DNA of 64,000 bases from Dyadobacter jejuensis. Its GTDB lineage: Bacteria > Bacteroidota > Bacteroidia > Cytophagales > Spirosomataceae. How positions within the stretch are numbered: the stretch's first letter is position 1; the number at the start of each line of letters is the position of its first letter. Both the position numbers and the translations under genes were made by a program. Below are positions 18,231-27,387 of the stretch, piece after piece. Location: assembly GCF_003149085.1 (NCBI RefSeq), contig NZ_QGDT01000002.1:627508-691507 (forward strand). The letters run 5' to 3'. The notes beneath the pieces are model-generated. The model was given only the letters and a program-made list of their open reading frames with translations. It made no database searches and was not told the origin of the DNA.

Positions 18231-19262
18231 TTAGGCTTTCCAGCCGTGTGCATCCCGTACCTTGATCATCGCAGCCAGGATGTCGTTCCAGGTGTCGGGC
18301 TTGGTCATCACTTCATTGGGGAACATACATCCATCCCAACAGATATGATTAAAGCGCTTGGTAAGCTCGCCATTGCCGTCTCTGAGCCAGAAGCCCGCAT
18401 GGTAGGCGATGTCTAGCTTACCATTCGGATCGGTAGCCAGGCAGTGACGGCCCGTTTTGTCATGCGATCCGGTACCATGTACGGTACCATCGTTTTGAGC
18501 CACGTGGAAGTCGATCGTCCAGGGACGTAGTGCATCGGTAAGGGTGCGTAGGCCAGCGTCTAAAGTCTCCCGGTCGTTCCAGTCAAAATCGAGCGGTAGT
18601 ATCCGGTCTTCTGGGCGGTTATAGCCTAGCAGGTACAGCAAGGTATGCGACATATCGGCCTGGAAGCCAATATTCTTCCGATCTACCGCCTCTAAAGTAT
18701 CGATCATGGTTTTCCAGCTTTGCATACCGCCCCAGCAAATCTCCCCTTCGGCAGCCAAGGACTCGCCATATTCTGCGGCTACGTCGCAGGCAGCGCGGAA
18801 GGTTTCGGCAATCAGCTTGGTATTTCCCGCCGGATCCTCAGCCCAGGCCTCTGGCTTACTAGCCGAGTCGATGCGCACCACCCCGTTGGGACGTACTCCT
18901 AGTTCTCTTAATTTACTAGCAAAACGTGCCGACTTCTTTACCATCTCTACGAATGTGGCCCGCTCTTCTTTACTCCCCATAGCAGGGCCACCCCAGATAG
19001 GCGCCACAACAGTACCGATCTCCAGGCCGAGGCCACTTACTTTATCGGCAAGCTTCTTGATGCCGTCGTCGCTCATATCGAGGTCGATATGCGGATCGAA
19101 TAGCCCTATATCTACGCCGTCAAATTTAACACCATTCACTTCTGCTGCGGCCGTCGACTCTAGCATGGTATCCAAGGAGATTACCGGCTCCGAATCGGGC
19201 CCCTTACCTACTATTCCGGGCCAGGTGGCATTATGTAATTTTGGGAAATTATGATCAGACAT
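18231..19262 (-). CDS. TIM-barrel sugar phosphate isomerase/epimerase family protein (1)
   Basis: A 343-residue cytoplasmic protein of the AP endonuclease 2-like TIM-barrel family. It shows the expected metal-site spacing along the barrel: [29 protein letters not shown] (Glu ligand), [10 protein letters not shown] (Asp/His) and [10 protein letters not shown] (His). The family isomerises or epimerises sugars and polyols, or deglycosylates 3-keto-glycosides, with a divalent metal. It is one of three such proteins in this gene run and is longer than the other two. Confidence 0.82.
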   Translation of the reverse strand: MSDHNFPKLHNATWPGIVGKGPDSEPVISLDTMLESTAAAEVNGVKFDGVDIGLFDPHIDLDMSDDGIKKLADKVSGLGLEIGTVVAPIWGGPAMGSKEERATFVEMVKKSARFASKLRELGVRPNGVVRIDSASKPEAWAEDPAGNTKLIAETFRAACDVAAEYGESLAAEGEICWGGMQSWKTMIDTLEAVDRKNIGFQADMSHTLLYLLGYNRPEDRILPLDFDWNDRETLDAGLRTLTDALRPWTIDFHVAQNDGTVHGTGSHDKTGRHCLATDPNGKLDIAYHAGFWLRDGNGELTKRFNHICWDGCMFPNEVMTKPDTWNDILAAMIKVRDAHGWKA

Positions 19263-19291
19263 CTTTATTAAGGTTTAAGGTGAACAATGTA

Positions 19292-19351
19292 CCCGAGCCT
19301 TAGGCTCAGGGTCTTAGAAATCCACCGACCTCAGGTCAACCCTGAGATCGG
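19292..19351. other. Two tandem hairpins between sugar genes
   Basis: The first hairpin pairs CCCGAGCC with GGCTCAGGG (one bulge) at 19292-19311; the second pairs CCGACCTCAGG with CCTGAGATCGG (one mismatch) at 19325-19351. They lie in the 111-bp gap between the cupin gene and the isomerase on the minus strand. With no T-run they look like mRNA-stabilising or processing structures. Confidence 0.5.
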
Positions 19352-19373
19352 AAACTTTGCTATATTCCTAATT

Positions 19374-20591
19374 TTATTCTAGAATCAAATCAGGATTCAT
19401 CGGGCCAAAGTGCTTCAAGATCACGATCGGGTCGTTCGCCGATGGATTTACGATGGTAACCCCTTCTTTTGCCGCCTTTTCGGTAACAAAAAACTCATCG
19501 TTGGTCAATTGACCGTAGCGGATCAAAGCAGGCGTCTCGATATCCCAGTCTCCAAACTTACCATGGCCCTGCATCACGATCATGCCATAGGCAGCGGCGT
19601 CGGTAATGGTTACCGTTTGGCCGGGAAGGACCGTAAGTTCTTTGGCGCTAAAAGCTTCGTTTTTGTAGCAAATCCAATTTTCAACGTATCCCTTACTTTC
19701 CATTTCCGCTAGGTCCGATACCGGCTTAGGACGCATGAAACGGGTTTCCAAAATGTTAGGATTCACATTCAGATCCCAATCGATCACCTCCATCAGTTGA
19801 TCGTAGTCGCCCATACGGTCCGCTGGGGTACCATTCCATAGCAGCTCATCGGGTATAATCGCCTCGTTGACCAATGATTGATACATGGCAAAGACGTCGG
19901 AAGCCTTTTGCGGCTCGTAAGTACATAGGCTACCAGGAGCATGTAACATCCCTGGAGGGACGTCCCATCCCGTTCCGGGCTCCAGGCGGAAAGCCTGAGA
20001 ATAATTGGTGATCTTGTTATCGCCTTTCGAGAAATTCATTAAACACTCCTTGATCTGCTCCTTGGTAGTTCCTGGTGCTATCCCGAAGAAAGTATAAGGG
20101 AAGTCGCCGCCATGGTTGTTGAGCTGAGGGGGGAAGTAGTAGGCCTCCGGCTTACCCTTCTGTCCGATAAGGGCAGCATGCTCGTCGTTATGATGAATAT
20201 GATGCGGTAGGGGCCCCATATTATCGAAAAACTTAGAGTACATAGGCCAGCTTTGGTATTCGTCCCAAAGCCTGTCGCCAATCATTTCTCCTTTTAGTTC
20301 ATCTATGGCTTCTCTAAGGGTGATGGTTTGGTCACCCGACCCATCGTTGAAAACGATAAAGCTTAACCCTTCGTTTTCGCCAGTCAACGGACCGTTTTGA
20401 GCAGGAGTGGTGGACGACAGCCAACGCTCGTCGATACCACCACGCTCGCCACCCAACACATAGTAGTCGTCGGGATGAAGCTTTATTCTACGGCCAGGCA
20501 CACAAAACGACCTAGGCACCCAGGTAGGCGCGAGTCTTAAAATACCTTTGCCTTGTTCTAAAGCCTTTTTAGCTATACTTGAAACACTCAT
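19374..20591 (-). CDS. Cupin-fold protein, phosphomannose isomerase-like
   Basis: A 405-residue cytoplasmic protein. The N-terminal cupin contains PHHIHHNDEHAALIG, a His-rich metal site, and PPGMLHAPGSLC supplies a further His, as in type I phosphomannose isomerases and related cupins. The C-terminal part (LPGQTVTITDAAAYGMIVM) is a second cupin-like barrel. Function is probably metal-dependent sugar isomerisation. It lies mid-operon between the DUF4432 and TIM-barrel genes. The exact substrate is unknown. Confidence 0.72.
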   Translation of the reverse strand: MSVSSIAKKALEQGKGILRLAPTWVPRSFCVPGRRIKLHPDDYYVLGGERGGIDERWLSSTTPAQNGPLTGENEGLSFIVFNDGSGDQTITLREAIDELKGEMIGDRLWDEYQSWPMYSKFFDNMGPLPHHIHHNDEHAALIGQKGKPEAYYFPPQLNNHGGDFPYTFFGIAPGTTKEQIKECLMNFSKGDNKITNYSQAFRLEPGTGWDVPPGMLHAPGSLCTYEPQKASDVFAMYQSLVNEAIIPDELLWNGTPADRMGDYDQLMEVIDWDLNVNPNILETRFMRPKPVSDLAEMESKGYVENWICYKNEAFSAKELTVLPGQTVTITDAAAYGMIVMQGHGKFGDWDIETPALIRYGQLTNDEFFVTEKAAKEGVTIVNPSANDPIVILKHFGPMNPDLILE

Positions 20592-20680
20592 TAGAAATAT
20601 TAAATTTAGAAATGGTTAATTATTTGTTAAAAGGTTTTATCTGGGGCCTCTAAGCCCATCTATGTCATCAAAAGCATCGA

Positions 20681-21709
20681 TCAGTTCGTAATCTGGAGCC
20701 GGAGGCTATAGGCCTTGCGCGCTCCTGGAGCCAGGAATATCAGACTTTCATCCTCCCTGGCCTTAGCCTGCCCGGTGAGCGGGTGGGTGGTGGGTTCTAT
20801 GGCCGTCACGTATTCGTCCTGCCCCCAGTGCTGCCAATTGGCCAACCAAGGGAGCTGCTCTTTTTCAAAATGTAAGGTTACCCCTAGCCCTAGTCGTTCA
20901 TTATGGAGTCCTGCCACGCAATGGCCCCGCTCGTCGGCTTCTACGTCGATCAGCGCCACCTCCTCTCCCGCCCCCAAATGATCGGCGATTGGCCCTGGAC
21001 AGGTTTTAAAATCCTGCCCTTCTCTGAATATCTGGGCATTTTCGGCTCCCATCCTCGGAAACCATTTGCCTTCCCAAAGGATTTTCGTTCCTTCATCGAC
21101 CAGTGGCCAGCCGAAATTGAAATGATATAATAGCATATGCGGTGCTGGGGTATTACCGCGGTTAATCACCTCATCGTCGATCCGTATTTCGGCCTTCCCC
21201 AGGGTAGCCGAAATCGTGCGTCGAAGCTCTAGGCTGGGGCCAAAGGGTTTTGTTTCGCGCATCACCCCCGTGATCCGCATTTCGTACTGCCCTTGGCGTG
21301 GGTCGGGCTGGACTACCGACTCTATTTCGGCGGCTATATTACTAATATGACCGTGCAAGCCACGATCGCCAAAGGCGTCGGATTCGGGGCCTCCTACATG
21401 GCTTAGTCCACAGGTCGTCAGCAAGCCGCCACCAAAAGTGCGAAGCCAATCGATTCCTTTATCAGAAAACGGCGCCGGGGACGTTACGCCGCCATGGCTC
21501 AGCCAGGCCAGGTTATGTTGGTTATAATGGGCGTCGGCAATATCCATAGCCCGATCCAGAACCACCTTAAACCGCAGCCCTGTACCGGTATTGATCCAGG
21601 CAATCCGAGTTCCCCTTCCGGCGCCATTGTCTAACACCGAAGTTTCGATTCCTCCCAACTGGTGGCTATTCCCTATCTTACCTTGCCAACGCTCACTCCA
21701 ACTATCCAT
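20681..21709 (-). CDS. DUF4432 aldose-1-epimerase-like protein
   Basis: A 342-residue protein with the galactose-mutarotase beta-sandwich pattern of DUF4432 proteins: RFKVVLDRAMDIADAHYN and LSHGGVTSP near the N-terminus, GLHGHISNI in the middle, LLYHFNFGWPLVDEG and AIEPTTHPLTGQAKA in the second half. The His and Glu residues of these segments are typical of this superfamily. It probably interconverts anomers of the imported sugar. It is in the same orientation as, and evenly spaced with, its neighbours. Confidence 0.78.
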   Translation of the reverse strand: MDSWSERWQGKIGNSHQLGGIETSVLDNGAGRGTRIAWINTGTGLRFKVVLDRAMDIADAHYNQHNLAWLSHGGVTSPAPFSDKGIDWLRTFGGGLLTTCGLSHVGGPESDAFGDRGLHGHISNIAAEIESVVQPDPRQGQYEMRITGVMRETKPFGPSLELRRTISATLGKAEIRIDDEVINRGNTPAPHMLLYHFNFGWPLVDEGTKILWEGKWFPRMGAENAQIFREGQDFKTCPGPIADHLGAGEEVALIDVEADERGHCVAGLHNERLGLGVTLHFEKEQLPWLANWQHWGQDEYVTAIEPTTHPLTGQAKAREDESLIFLAPGARKAYSLRLQITN

Positions 21710-21788
21710 ACTTAATTATTATTACTAAAAATCAATATAATCCAAAACTAAAAATCACATTCCTAGGCCTTTTCAAGCACCTAATCTG

Positions 21789-22595
21789 TTACCCGTTATC
21801 GATCAGCCACTGACGTACCCTGGGGTTGAAGTCGGGAGTATTCTCGAAATGGAAGGCATGCCCAAGGTCGTCATAGAGAAAAAGCTCAGACCCTGCAATT
21901 CCGTCGGCCACTTCCTGGGCCATCCATACCGGTGTAAAAATATCGGCCTTGCCTCCAATGACCAAGGTGGGGCATCCGATTGTCGATAGCTCCGCCACCG
22001 CTTGGTGGTTGATACATGCGGCAGCCTGGCCTACCAAGCCATGCAAGGGCTGAGGGTATGGATTGAGCCCATCGGCTATCCGCCCCTCTTCTAAGGATTT
22101 CAATGCCTCGGGCTTATCCCAATGTGACTTAGAAAAAATCAATAACTGTATATGTAAACTAAATTCCTCTGGTGTATAGCGGGCTTTGGCCTGGACCATC
22201 GCCTCAAAAACGCCCTTGGCATAGGCATCGCAGCGGGCCCAAGGGCACATCAGCACCAGCGACTTCACCTTGTCGGGATGCCTAATGGCCAATTGCTGCG
22301 CAATGATACTCCCCATGGAGCATCCCACCACGGCCACTCGCTGAATACCCAAATGATCGAGCAGGCCCGCATAGTCGTCGGCCATCTCCTCGGAACTGTA
22401 AGGACCTGCAGGCTTATCGGAGAACCCTACCCCGCGGTTATCGGCGATGATACATTGAAAATGTGCTTGCCAGTCGGCGACATGGGGCTCCCATACCGAA
22501 CCGGGAGCGGTAATCCCCATGATCAGCAGTAAAGGTTCTCCCTCGCCACGTAGCTCATAATGCAACTGTATTCCGTTGGTTTCTATTGTAGGCAT
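21789..22595 (-). CDS. Alpha/beta hydrolase
   Basis: A 268-residue cytoplasmic protein with the classic fold: HG-like oxyanion loop LLIMGITAPGSVW, nucleophile elbow GCSMGS, acid-containing VIGGKADIFTP and a C-terminal DDLGHAFHFE with the catalytic His. It resembles lactonase/carboxylesterase members such as 3-oxoadipate enol-lactonase. In this cluster it may open a sugar lactone produced by the dehydrogenase, but the substrate cannot be told from sequence. Confidence 0.85.
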   Translation of the reverse strand: MPTIETNGIQLHYELRGEGEPLLLIMGITAPGSVWEPHVADWQAHFQCIIADNRGVGFSDKPAGPYSSEEMADDYAGLLDHLGIQRVAVVGCSMGSIIAQQLAIRHPDKVKSLVLMCPWARCDAYAKGVFEAMVQAKARYTPEEFSLHIQLLIFSKSHWDKPEALKSLEEGRIADGLNPYPQPLHGLVGQAAACINHQAVAELSTIGCPTLVIGGKADIFTPVWMAQEVADGIAGSELFLYDDLGHAFHFENTPDFNPRVRQWLIDNG

Positions 22596-22654
22596 AGCTT
22601 AAAACCGGATGGTGCAGTAACCTACACCATCCGAAATTTTTTATGAGTTCTATA

Positions 22655-23482
22655 TTATTTCAAATTCGGAATTAGATCTTTCTGAATCCAATTTCCGTCG
22701 TGCAGGGTCACGAAATCGGGGTCGTCCAAGGCTTCTTCCCCTTCGTCCTCACAAATAATCCAACCCTTATAATCGATATCTTTGAGCCACTGTGTTACCC
22801 CCAGCAGATCCACCTTCCCCTTACCCATCAGGGTAAACTCAGGGTCTCCATTCCAATCTTTATAATGAACATGGTTGATCAGGTGCTGGTATTCTTTCAT
22901 TTTTGATAGCGGATCCATCTCCCCATTGATGATATGGCCCACATCGGGGGTCCATCCCGTAACGGTTTCATCGAGGCCTTCCAACACAATTTTATAGTCC
23001 TCAGCCGTACGGATAATGGAGCTATGTGGGGAGTTGGGATGGTAGCTGCAAGGGATACCCTTATCGGCGGCCCTTTTGGACACCGTATTCACAATATTTA
23101 CTAGCCTCTTTTGACGTTCGGCTAAGTTGTGGCGACCCGTTGGGATCTGTACGGTATTGAGCACCGCGCCCGGGAACTGCGACAAAACCCGGATGGCATG
23201 GTCGGCCACCTCACGCTCCCTTTCTGTCTCTGTCTCTTCATTCCAGTCCAAGGCTAGAGCCAGTGCGGCTAGCTCTATGCCTTGTTCCTGGAGCTTATCG
23301 GCCAGTTTTATAGGATCTATCAGATCACCCATCCAGGTAAAAATAGCTTGTATTCCGGAGAAGCCTGCCTTGGCGATCACTTCTATCATATGTCCCAAAC
23401 GCCCCTGGTGGGTTTGGCCATCGTTACTCATAAACCAGGTATATACTTCAGATCCGAATTTAAAAGGCAATTGATTGCTCAT
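22655..23482 (-). CDS. TIM-barrel sugar phosphate isomerase/epimerase family protein (2)
   Basis: A 275-residue TIM barrel. IQAIFTWMGD, CSYHPNSPHSS, GWTPDVGHIING (Asp and His), HVHYKDWNG (His) and WIICEDEG (Glu) place the metal ligands in the order expected for the AP endonuclease 2-like family. It is of usual length. It lies 36 bases from the third isomerase gene and shows only general similarity to it, so the two probably act on different intermediates. Confidence 0.85.
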   Translation of the reverse strand: MSNQLPFKFGSEVYTWFMSNDGQTHQGRLGHMIEVIAKAGFSGIQAIFTWMGDLIDPIKLADKLQEQGIELAALALALDWNEETETEREREVADHAIRVLSQFPGAVLNTVQIPTGRHNLAERQKRLVNIVNTVSKRAADKGIPCSYHPNSPHSSIIRTAEDYKIVLEGLDETVTGWTPDVGHIINGEMDPLSKMKEYQHLINHVHYKDWNGDPEFTLMGKGKVDLLGVTQWLKDIDYKGWIICEDEGEEALDDPDFVTLHDGNWIQKDLIPNLK

Positions 23483-23518
23483 GGTTTTGTTTTAATTAAA
23501 GTAGCACATTATTTTAGT

Positions 23519-24382
23519 CTAAAGCTGACTTCCTAATTGATGCTTAATACACATTTCTTTAATAAACTGATATCCCTTTTCGGCGATGTCCCAGGGGTCC
23601 GAAAACTCCCTCCATACGCCTATGGCATTGGCAAAGTCGGGGTCATTTCTAGAAAATGCCTCGATGGTCAGCCATCCTTTATAATCTATTTTTGCCAAGG
23701 CCGAAAAGGCATCATCCCATAATACTTGTCCTTCTCCGGGTGTTCCCCGGTCATTTTCACTGATATGAACATGTTCCAGATACGGAGCGATGGTTTCAAT
23801 GGCTACACCATAGTTTTTTTCTTCGATATTGGCATGGTGCGTATCGAACATAGCCCGCACGTTGGGGTGGTTGGCCGCCTCTACCAACTTCTTAAGCTGC
23901 GCGGAGGTATTGCACAAGTAGCACTCAAACCGGTTGAGGGCCTCCATAGCAAATACAATATTGGCCTGGGCCGCATATTCGCCAGCGGCATGAAGCACCT
24001 CTCCTGCAAGGGCATATTCCTGATCCAATGCCGGACGGTTGGCAAAGCCCATATGGGCAGAATGAAACGGCCCACATATTACGGTAGCCTGAAGTGCATG
24101 GGCTCTGTCTACGGCCCACTTGATCTTATCCAATCCTTTGGCCCGAACCGCTGCCGATTCACTGATGGGGTTGTCGTCCTTCCCTACCGTTACTACGGCG
24201 GTGGTGGCCAAGCCCAGACTCTTAGTATAGTCCCCCATCCTTTTGTAAGGTTCTAGCTCTGGGGTTCCCAAATAAAACTCCACTCCATCGTAACCGATGC
24301 TCTTAAGGCGATCCACTATCGGAAATACGTCGTCCGATACGGCGGCTGTCCAAGCCAATACATTGAATCCTATCTTGTTCAT
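23519..24382 (-). CDS. TIM-barrel sugar phosphate isomerase/epimerase family protein (3)
   Basis: A 287-residue TIM barrel related to hydroxypyruvate isomerase and ketose 3-epimerases. VEFYLGTPEL, VFAMEALNRFE (Glu), RAMFDTHHANIEE (Asp/His), EHVHISENDRGTPG (His) and WLTIEAFS (Glu) are the metal and substrate segments. Length matches the family. It is the second gene of the run after the DUF1080 protein, 54 bases downstream of it. Confidence 0.87.
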   Translation of the reverse strand: MNKIGFNVLAWTAAVSDDVFPIVDRLKSIGYDGVEFYLGTPELEPYKRMGDYTKSLGLATTAVVTVGKDDNPISESAAVRAKGLDKIKWAVDRAHALQATVICGPFHSAHMGFANRPALDQEYALAGEVLHAAGEYAAQANIVFAMEALNRFECYLCNTSAQLKKLVEAANHPNVRAMFDTHHANIEEKNYGVAIETIAPYLEHVHISENDRGTPGEGQVLWDDAFSALAKIDYKGWLTIEAFSRNDPDFANAIGVWREFSDPWDIAEKGYQFIKEMCIKHQLGSQL

Positions 24383-24436
24383 ACTACTCGTTAATAAACT
24401 GTGCGCTATGGCCAGTTTCGTTAAAAATCAGAAAAA

Positions 24437-25201
24437 CTATTGTTTTATTCTGATGTTTTTATAGCGAACCTGCATAGGCGGGCCTACATGCACCTGCATG
24501 CCTAGCCACCCTTTGCTGGCACCGTTGACGGTATCGTTGTCGGTGACTTCGCTCATCAAAACACCATTAATATAATGCTGCAGTCGATTGCCCTTTACCA
24601 CCAAATGAAACTCATTCCACTCTCCCTCCTTAATATTCTTTTTTAGTTCATCGCTTTCTCCTAGCGTGCCCGTCACCTTCCGACCCAACCAGGCATTATT
24701 CTTCAGATTGGCCTTAAAAGCCTCTACCGACGTATCGGTGGGGTTGTTTATCGTAGCCGACTCTCCTCTATAAGCTAAGGTCGTCCTTTTCCGCTCTTCG
24801 TAATTTTGTCCTGTATAACGGTTCATTCCATCGATATCGGCCTGGTAGCCCTTCAAGGCATAAGGGATATCCGTCAGCCTTTCACTGCGGTAGTTGATCC
24901 CGGAGTTACCCTTTTCGGTAATTTTAAAAGACCCTTTCAGTTCAAAATCTGCCGGCTGACCACCTTGCCAAATAATAAATGAGTTTGTCTTTAGGAGTGT
25001 TTCCGGCGTTATTTCCCCTACAAGCTCTCCATTTTCCACCCGCCAATATTTGGTATCTCCGTCCCAACCCTTCAAAGATTTGCCATCAAAAATTTGAACG
25101 AAGTCATTTTTCGACTCTTTCTGTGCGATACACGACAACTGAGTCATCAATAAGGTGGTCACTAAAATAAGGAAATGCCCCTTTGGAAATTTAAAATTCA
25201 T
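24437..25201 (-). CDS. DUF1080 (3-keto-disaccharide hydrolase-like) lipoprotein
   Basis: A 254-residue protein with a signal peptide carrying a loose lipobox (TQLSC). The mature part is a single concanavalin-like jelly roll of the DUF1080 family: IFDGKSLKGWDG at the start, GNSGINYRS, YQADIDG and GWLGMQVHVGPPMQVRYKNI at the end. Members of this family have been described as 3-keto-disaccharide hydrolases. That would make it the periplasmic step that cleaves 3-oxidised glycosides before import. It is the first gene of the minus-strand run. Confidence 0.85.
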   Translation of the reverse strand: MNFKFPKGHFLILVTTLLMTQLSCIAQKESKNDFVQIFDGKSLKGWDGDTKYWRVENGELVGEITPETLLKTNSFIIWQGGQPADFELKGSFKITEKGNSGINYRSERLTDIPYALKGYQADIDGMNRYTGQNYEERKRTTLAYRGESATINNPTDTSVEAFKANLKNNAWLGRKVTGTLGESDELKKNIKEGEWNEFHLVVKGNRLQHYINGVLMSEVTDNDTVNGASKGWLGMQVHVGPPMQVRYKNIRIKQ

Positions 25202-25625
25202 TTTCTGATCATTTACTCGTTAAAGACTAAAATAGGTTCGATGCACCCTACATTATAAGGATTCCGACGCCCACTCTCTTCGAATAGAAGAAATTAATAA
25301 CCAAAAATTCCTAAAATAATCCGTCCGACTGTCCTGTGGTAACCTGCCTTTGGCGAAAAAAAGAGAAGTACTACCCAAAATGTCTCCTTTTTGAGCCTGA
25401 ACCCGCTGTACTTCTCCACTCAGCACCTCGATCGTTCGCGTCTCACCAAAAAGATACAAAAGGCTACAACCCCACGATTCTACCATCGTCGTTGGTGCCA
25501 AAATGACCCAATAAAAAAAAGAAACTCAGGGGAGGTTGAACCCAAGGTTTTTCAACCCTGCTTCCGCCACGTTAAATGACATATATGATTTTCATACTGT
25601 TCTACACTGTCATGAACAAAATAAA
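25202..25625. other. Intergenic region upstream of the sugar operon
   Basis: It separates the minus-strand sugar operon from the duplicated cassettes and should hold the operon promoter. An 82-codon frame on the minus strand (25253-25501) has no recognisable features and is not called. Confidence 0.35.
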
Positions 25626-25878
25626 AGCTTTAAAGGGAACGAAATGCTCAATAAGGCCATTGCACTGGATTACCAGCTGGAACCGTTCTAGCATGGGAGG
25701 AAAACAAGAAAGCTATGTTACTTCGGGCATCCCATACCAGAGGGTGGCCCGCATAGGGTGGCCCGCATAGGGTGGCCTGCACAGGGCCTTCCCTGCTGCA
25801 TCGCTTAACATTTTTAGTGCGTCAGAAGTCTCCAATTCGGGACACTGGCTCGAAGCACGAGCATTAAATGCCATCTAA
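25626..25878 (+). pseudogene. Fused remnant: family D piece joined to family B piece
   Basis: Bases 25626-25690 match family D around LNKAIALDYQLEP; after a short junction (GCATGGGAGG) bases from 25709 match the family B lipase N-terminal region from SYVTSG on. The B part is broken by three 14-bp repeat units at 25743-25784 and by changes that produce a stop at 25876-25878. The same chimeric junction occurs at 30970-30990, so one is a copy of the other. It is not expected to make a functional protein. Confidence 0.65.
25743..25784 (+). repeat. 14-bp minisatellite, 3 units
   Basis: Three units of GGTGGCCCGCATAG or close variants are inserted at the same point of the B remnant as at 31025-31150 (9 units) and 32536-32549 (1 unit). 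The intact B gene has none. Confidence 0.85.
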
Positions 25879-26431
25879 ATACAGCATCATCAAGAGCAAT
25901 ACGGCTTAGGACCTAACAGGCGGCACATAACGTTTATAGAGTATCGTTACAGCTGGATCGTATAGATTTGCTTACTGATTTGATTGCCAAAACTGACACA
26001 GGTCGTGTAACGTCGGGTATAATCCAATGTCTGATTATCAGTTATTTATCTATGATATATATGTAAAATCAGGCTTGTTTTTATGTTTATATTTTATTAA
26101 CTTTTAGATAAGTTTTATGAAATATATCTACTTTCACAACTCACAAACGGACGAACATTTGGATTAAAAAAGGTCGTGACAGAAACGAACATCAAACTTC
26201 ATCTAAACTACCTGCACGTATGAAACAAAGAAAATCATCCCTCGGGGATAATCATCACCCGGGCTGTAGCCTTTTTCTTCTTACCGCTTTTGTCCTACGA
26301 AAAGGCAGCATAACCCTGCCAATATTAATCTGTACAGATTTACTCCCTGTTCACTTAAAGGTAAAGATCATAGAACCGCCTCAGCACCATTGACTTTCTT
26401 TTCTTACGTTTCACTTAAATAGACAAGACGC

Positions 26432-26986
26432 ATGAAACCAAACATCAACCTATATGCCAGCACGTGGATCCTGCTGTTGCTCTTTTGGGCCTGTGAAAAA
26501 GGTCCTCAACTCACGCCCACGACCCAGGAAGGGAAGAACACCTTTTCTTGTAAGGTGAATGGAAAAGTGTGGATACCGGATGGTACTGGGGATTGGTTTG
26601 GATTAGCCAAGACGATTAACGGAGGTTTCGCTGGTTATGGTTCTCATAATCCCCCAACTATTCACTTGCTAGTCTATAAGCAGGATAAAACAGAACTGGA
26701 CATTTTTCTGAAAACCATAGAAGTGGGGATACACGAGCTAAATCGCGATACATACACAATAGTCCGAGATTTCTTTCCGGAAAACTACGGCTGGTATAAG
26801 GGAGCAGACGGGACAAGTTTTATGACCAATAGAAATCATACGGGCAGGGTGGTGATTACAAAAGCGGATACGCTATCCGGTGTTATATCCGGCACCTTTG
26901 AGTTTGAGGGAGGAAATTCACTAGGAAAAAAGGTGAAGATTACCGACGGGCGTTTCGACATAAATAGTAGAACCGTAAATCTATAA
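26432..26986 (+). CDS. Family A lipoprotein (DUF6252-like), copy 1
   Basis: A 184-residue lipoprotein (signal ending LLFWAC, Cys 18). The mature part starts with a TQEGKNTFSCKVNGKVWIP segment and ends with ISGTFEFEGGNSLGKKVKI plus TDGRFD, the layout of DUF6252-type Bacteroidota lipoproteins, expected to be an all-beta fold. It is one of three copies; copies 2 and 3 start at 31804 and 33188. The ends are nearly invariant while the middle (about residues 60-130) varies, which suits a partner-recognition surface. A broken B gene follows after 19 bases. Function unknown; immunity-like role inferred from the layout. Confidence 0.72.
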   Translation: MKPNINLYASTWILLLLFWACEKGPQLTPTTQEGKNTFSCKVNGKVWIPDGTGDWFGLAKTINGGFAGYGSHNPPTIHLLVYKQDKTELDIFLKTIEVGIHELNRDTYTIVRDFFPENYGWYKGADGTSFMTNRNHTGRVVITKADTLSGVISGTFEFEGGNSLGKKVKITDGRFDINSRTVNL

Positions 26987-27005
26987 CTCCTAACCAACTA
27001 AAATC

Positions 27006-27137
27006 ATGAAAAATGTTTTCAGCCAATTTATAGGCCTGGCATGGCTATGCCCTTTATTTACTGCAGTGGGGCAGTCAAATGCCCGCACCATGCAGGGCGC
27101 AATCTTCGAAAAGCGTAACGTATCAGGATTGAGTTGA
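27006..27137 (+). pseudogene. Truncated start of family B lipase (remnant 1)
   Basis: It encodes a signal peptide almost identical to that of the 1423-residue lipase (ending AVGQSNAR) but loses similarity after about 30 residues and stops at codon 44. It follows the family A gene with the same 19-base spacing as the intact pair at 33742/33762. It marks where a full lipase was probably replaced or deleted. Confidence 0.65.
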
Positions 27138-27303
27138 TCAGGAGAGGTTAAATGTGACTATGAAGTGGCTAGGCCTTTTCTAAACAAAAGACAACGTATA
27201 TGCCTGATTGTAATTTTGGGACGTCCAGGTTATTGTTCATAGGTAATGCTCTGTTATATAAACGTTTAATTTAAATTTACCTGTAGTGTAACAAGTAAAA
27301 ATG

Positions 27304-27317
27304 TTGTCGTACGACAA
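27304..27317. promoter_or_regulatory. Perfect 14-bp palindrome upstream of family C copy 1
   Basis: TTGTCGTACGACAA lies 70 bases before the start codon of the first family C gene, in AT-rich DNA not shared with the other C copies. It could be an operator. Confidence 0.4.
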
Positions 27318-27387
27318 GTAATGAATCGGAAATTAAGTAGTAATATTGGTCATTAAAAATATTGATATAACACTAAATTATATCACA

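Larger units (their letters stand above)
25709..27096. repeat. Long direct repeat, unit 1 (B remnant, leader, A gene, B start)
   Basis: This block matches 30991-32501 and 32502-33885 in order and content: a B remnant, roughly 550 bp of conserved leader, a family A gene and the beginning of a B gene. It is the most diverged copy: its large hairpin near 25985-26030 is degraded and its B start decays after about 90 bp. Confidence 0.7.

Noticed and set aside
25253..25501. An 82-codon frame on the minus strand upstream of the DUF1080 gene
   Set aside because: There is no signal, domain or plausible start context; it lies in the expected promoter region.
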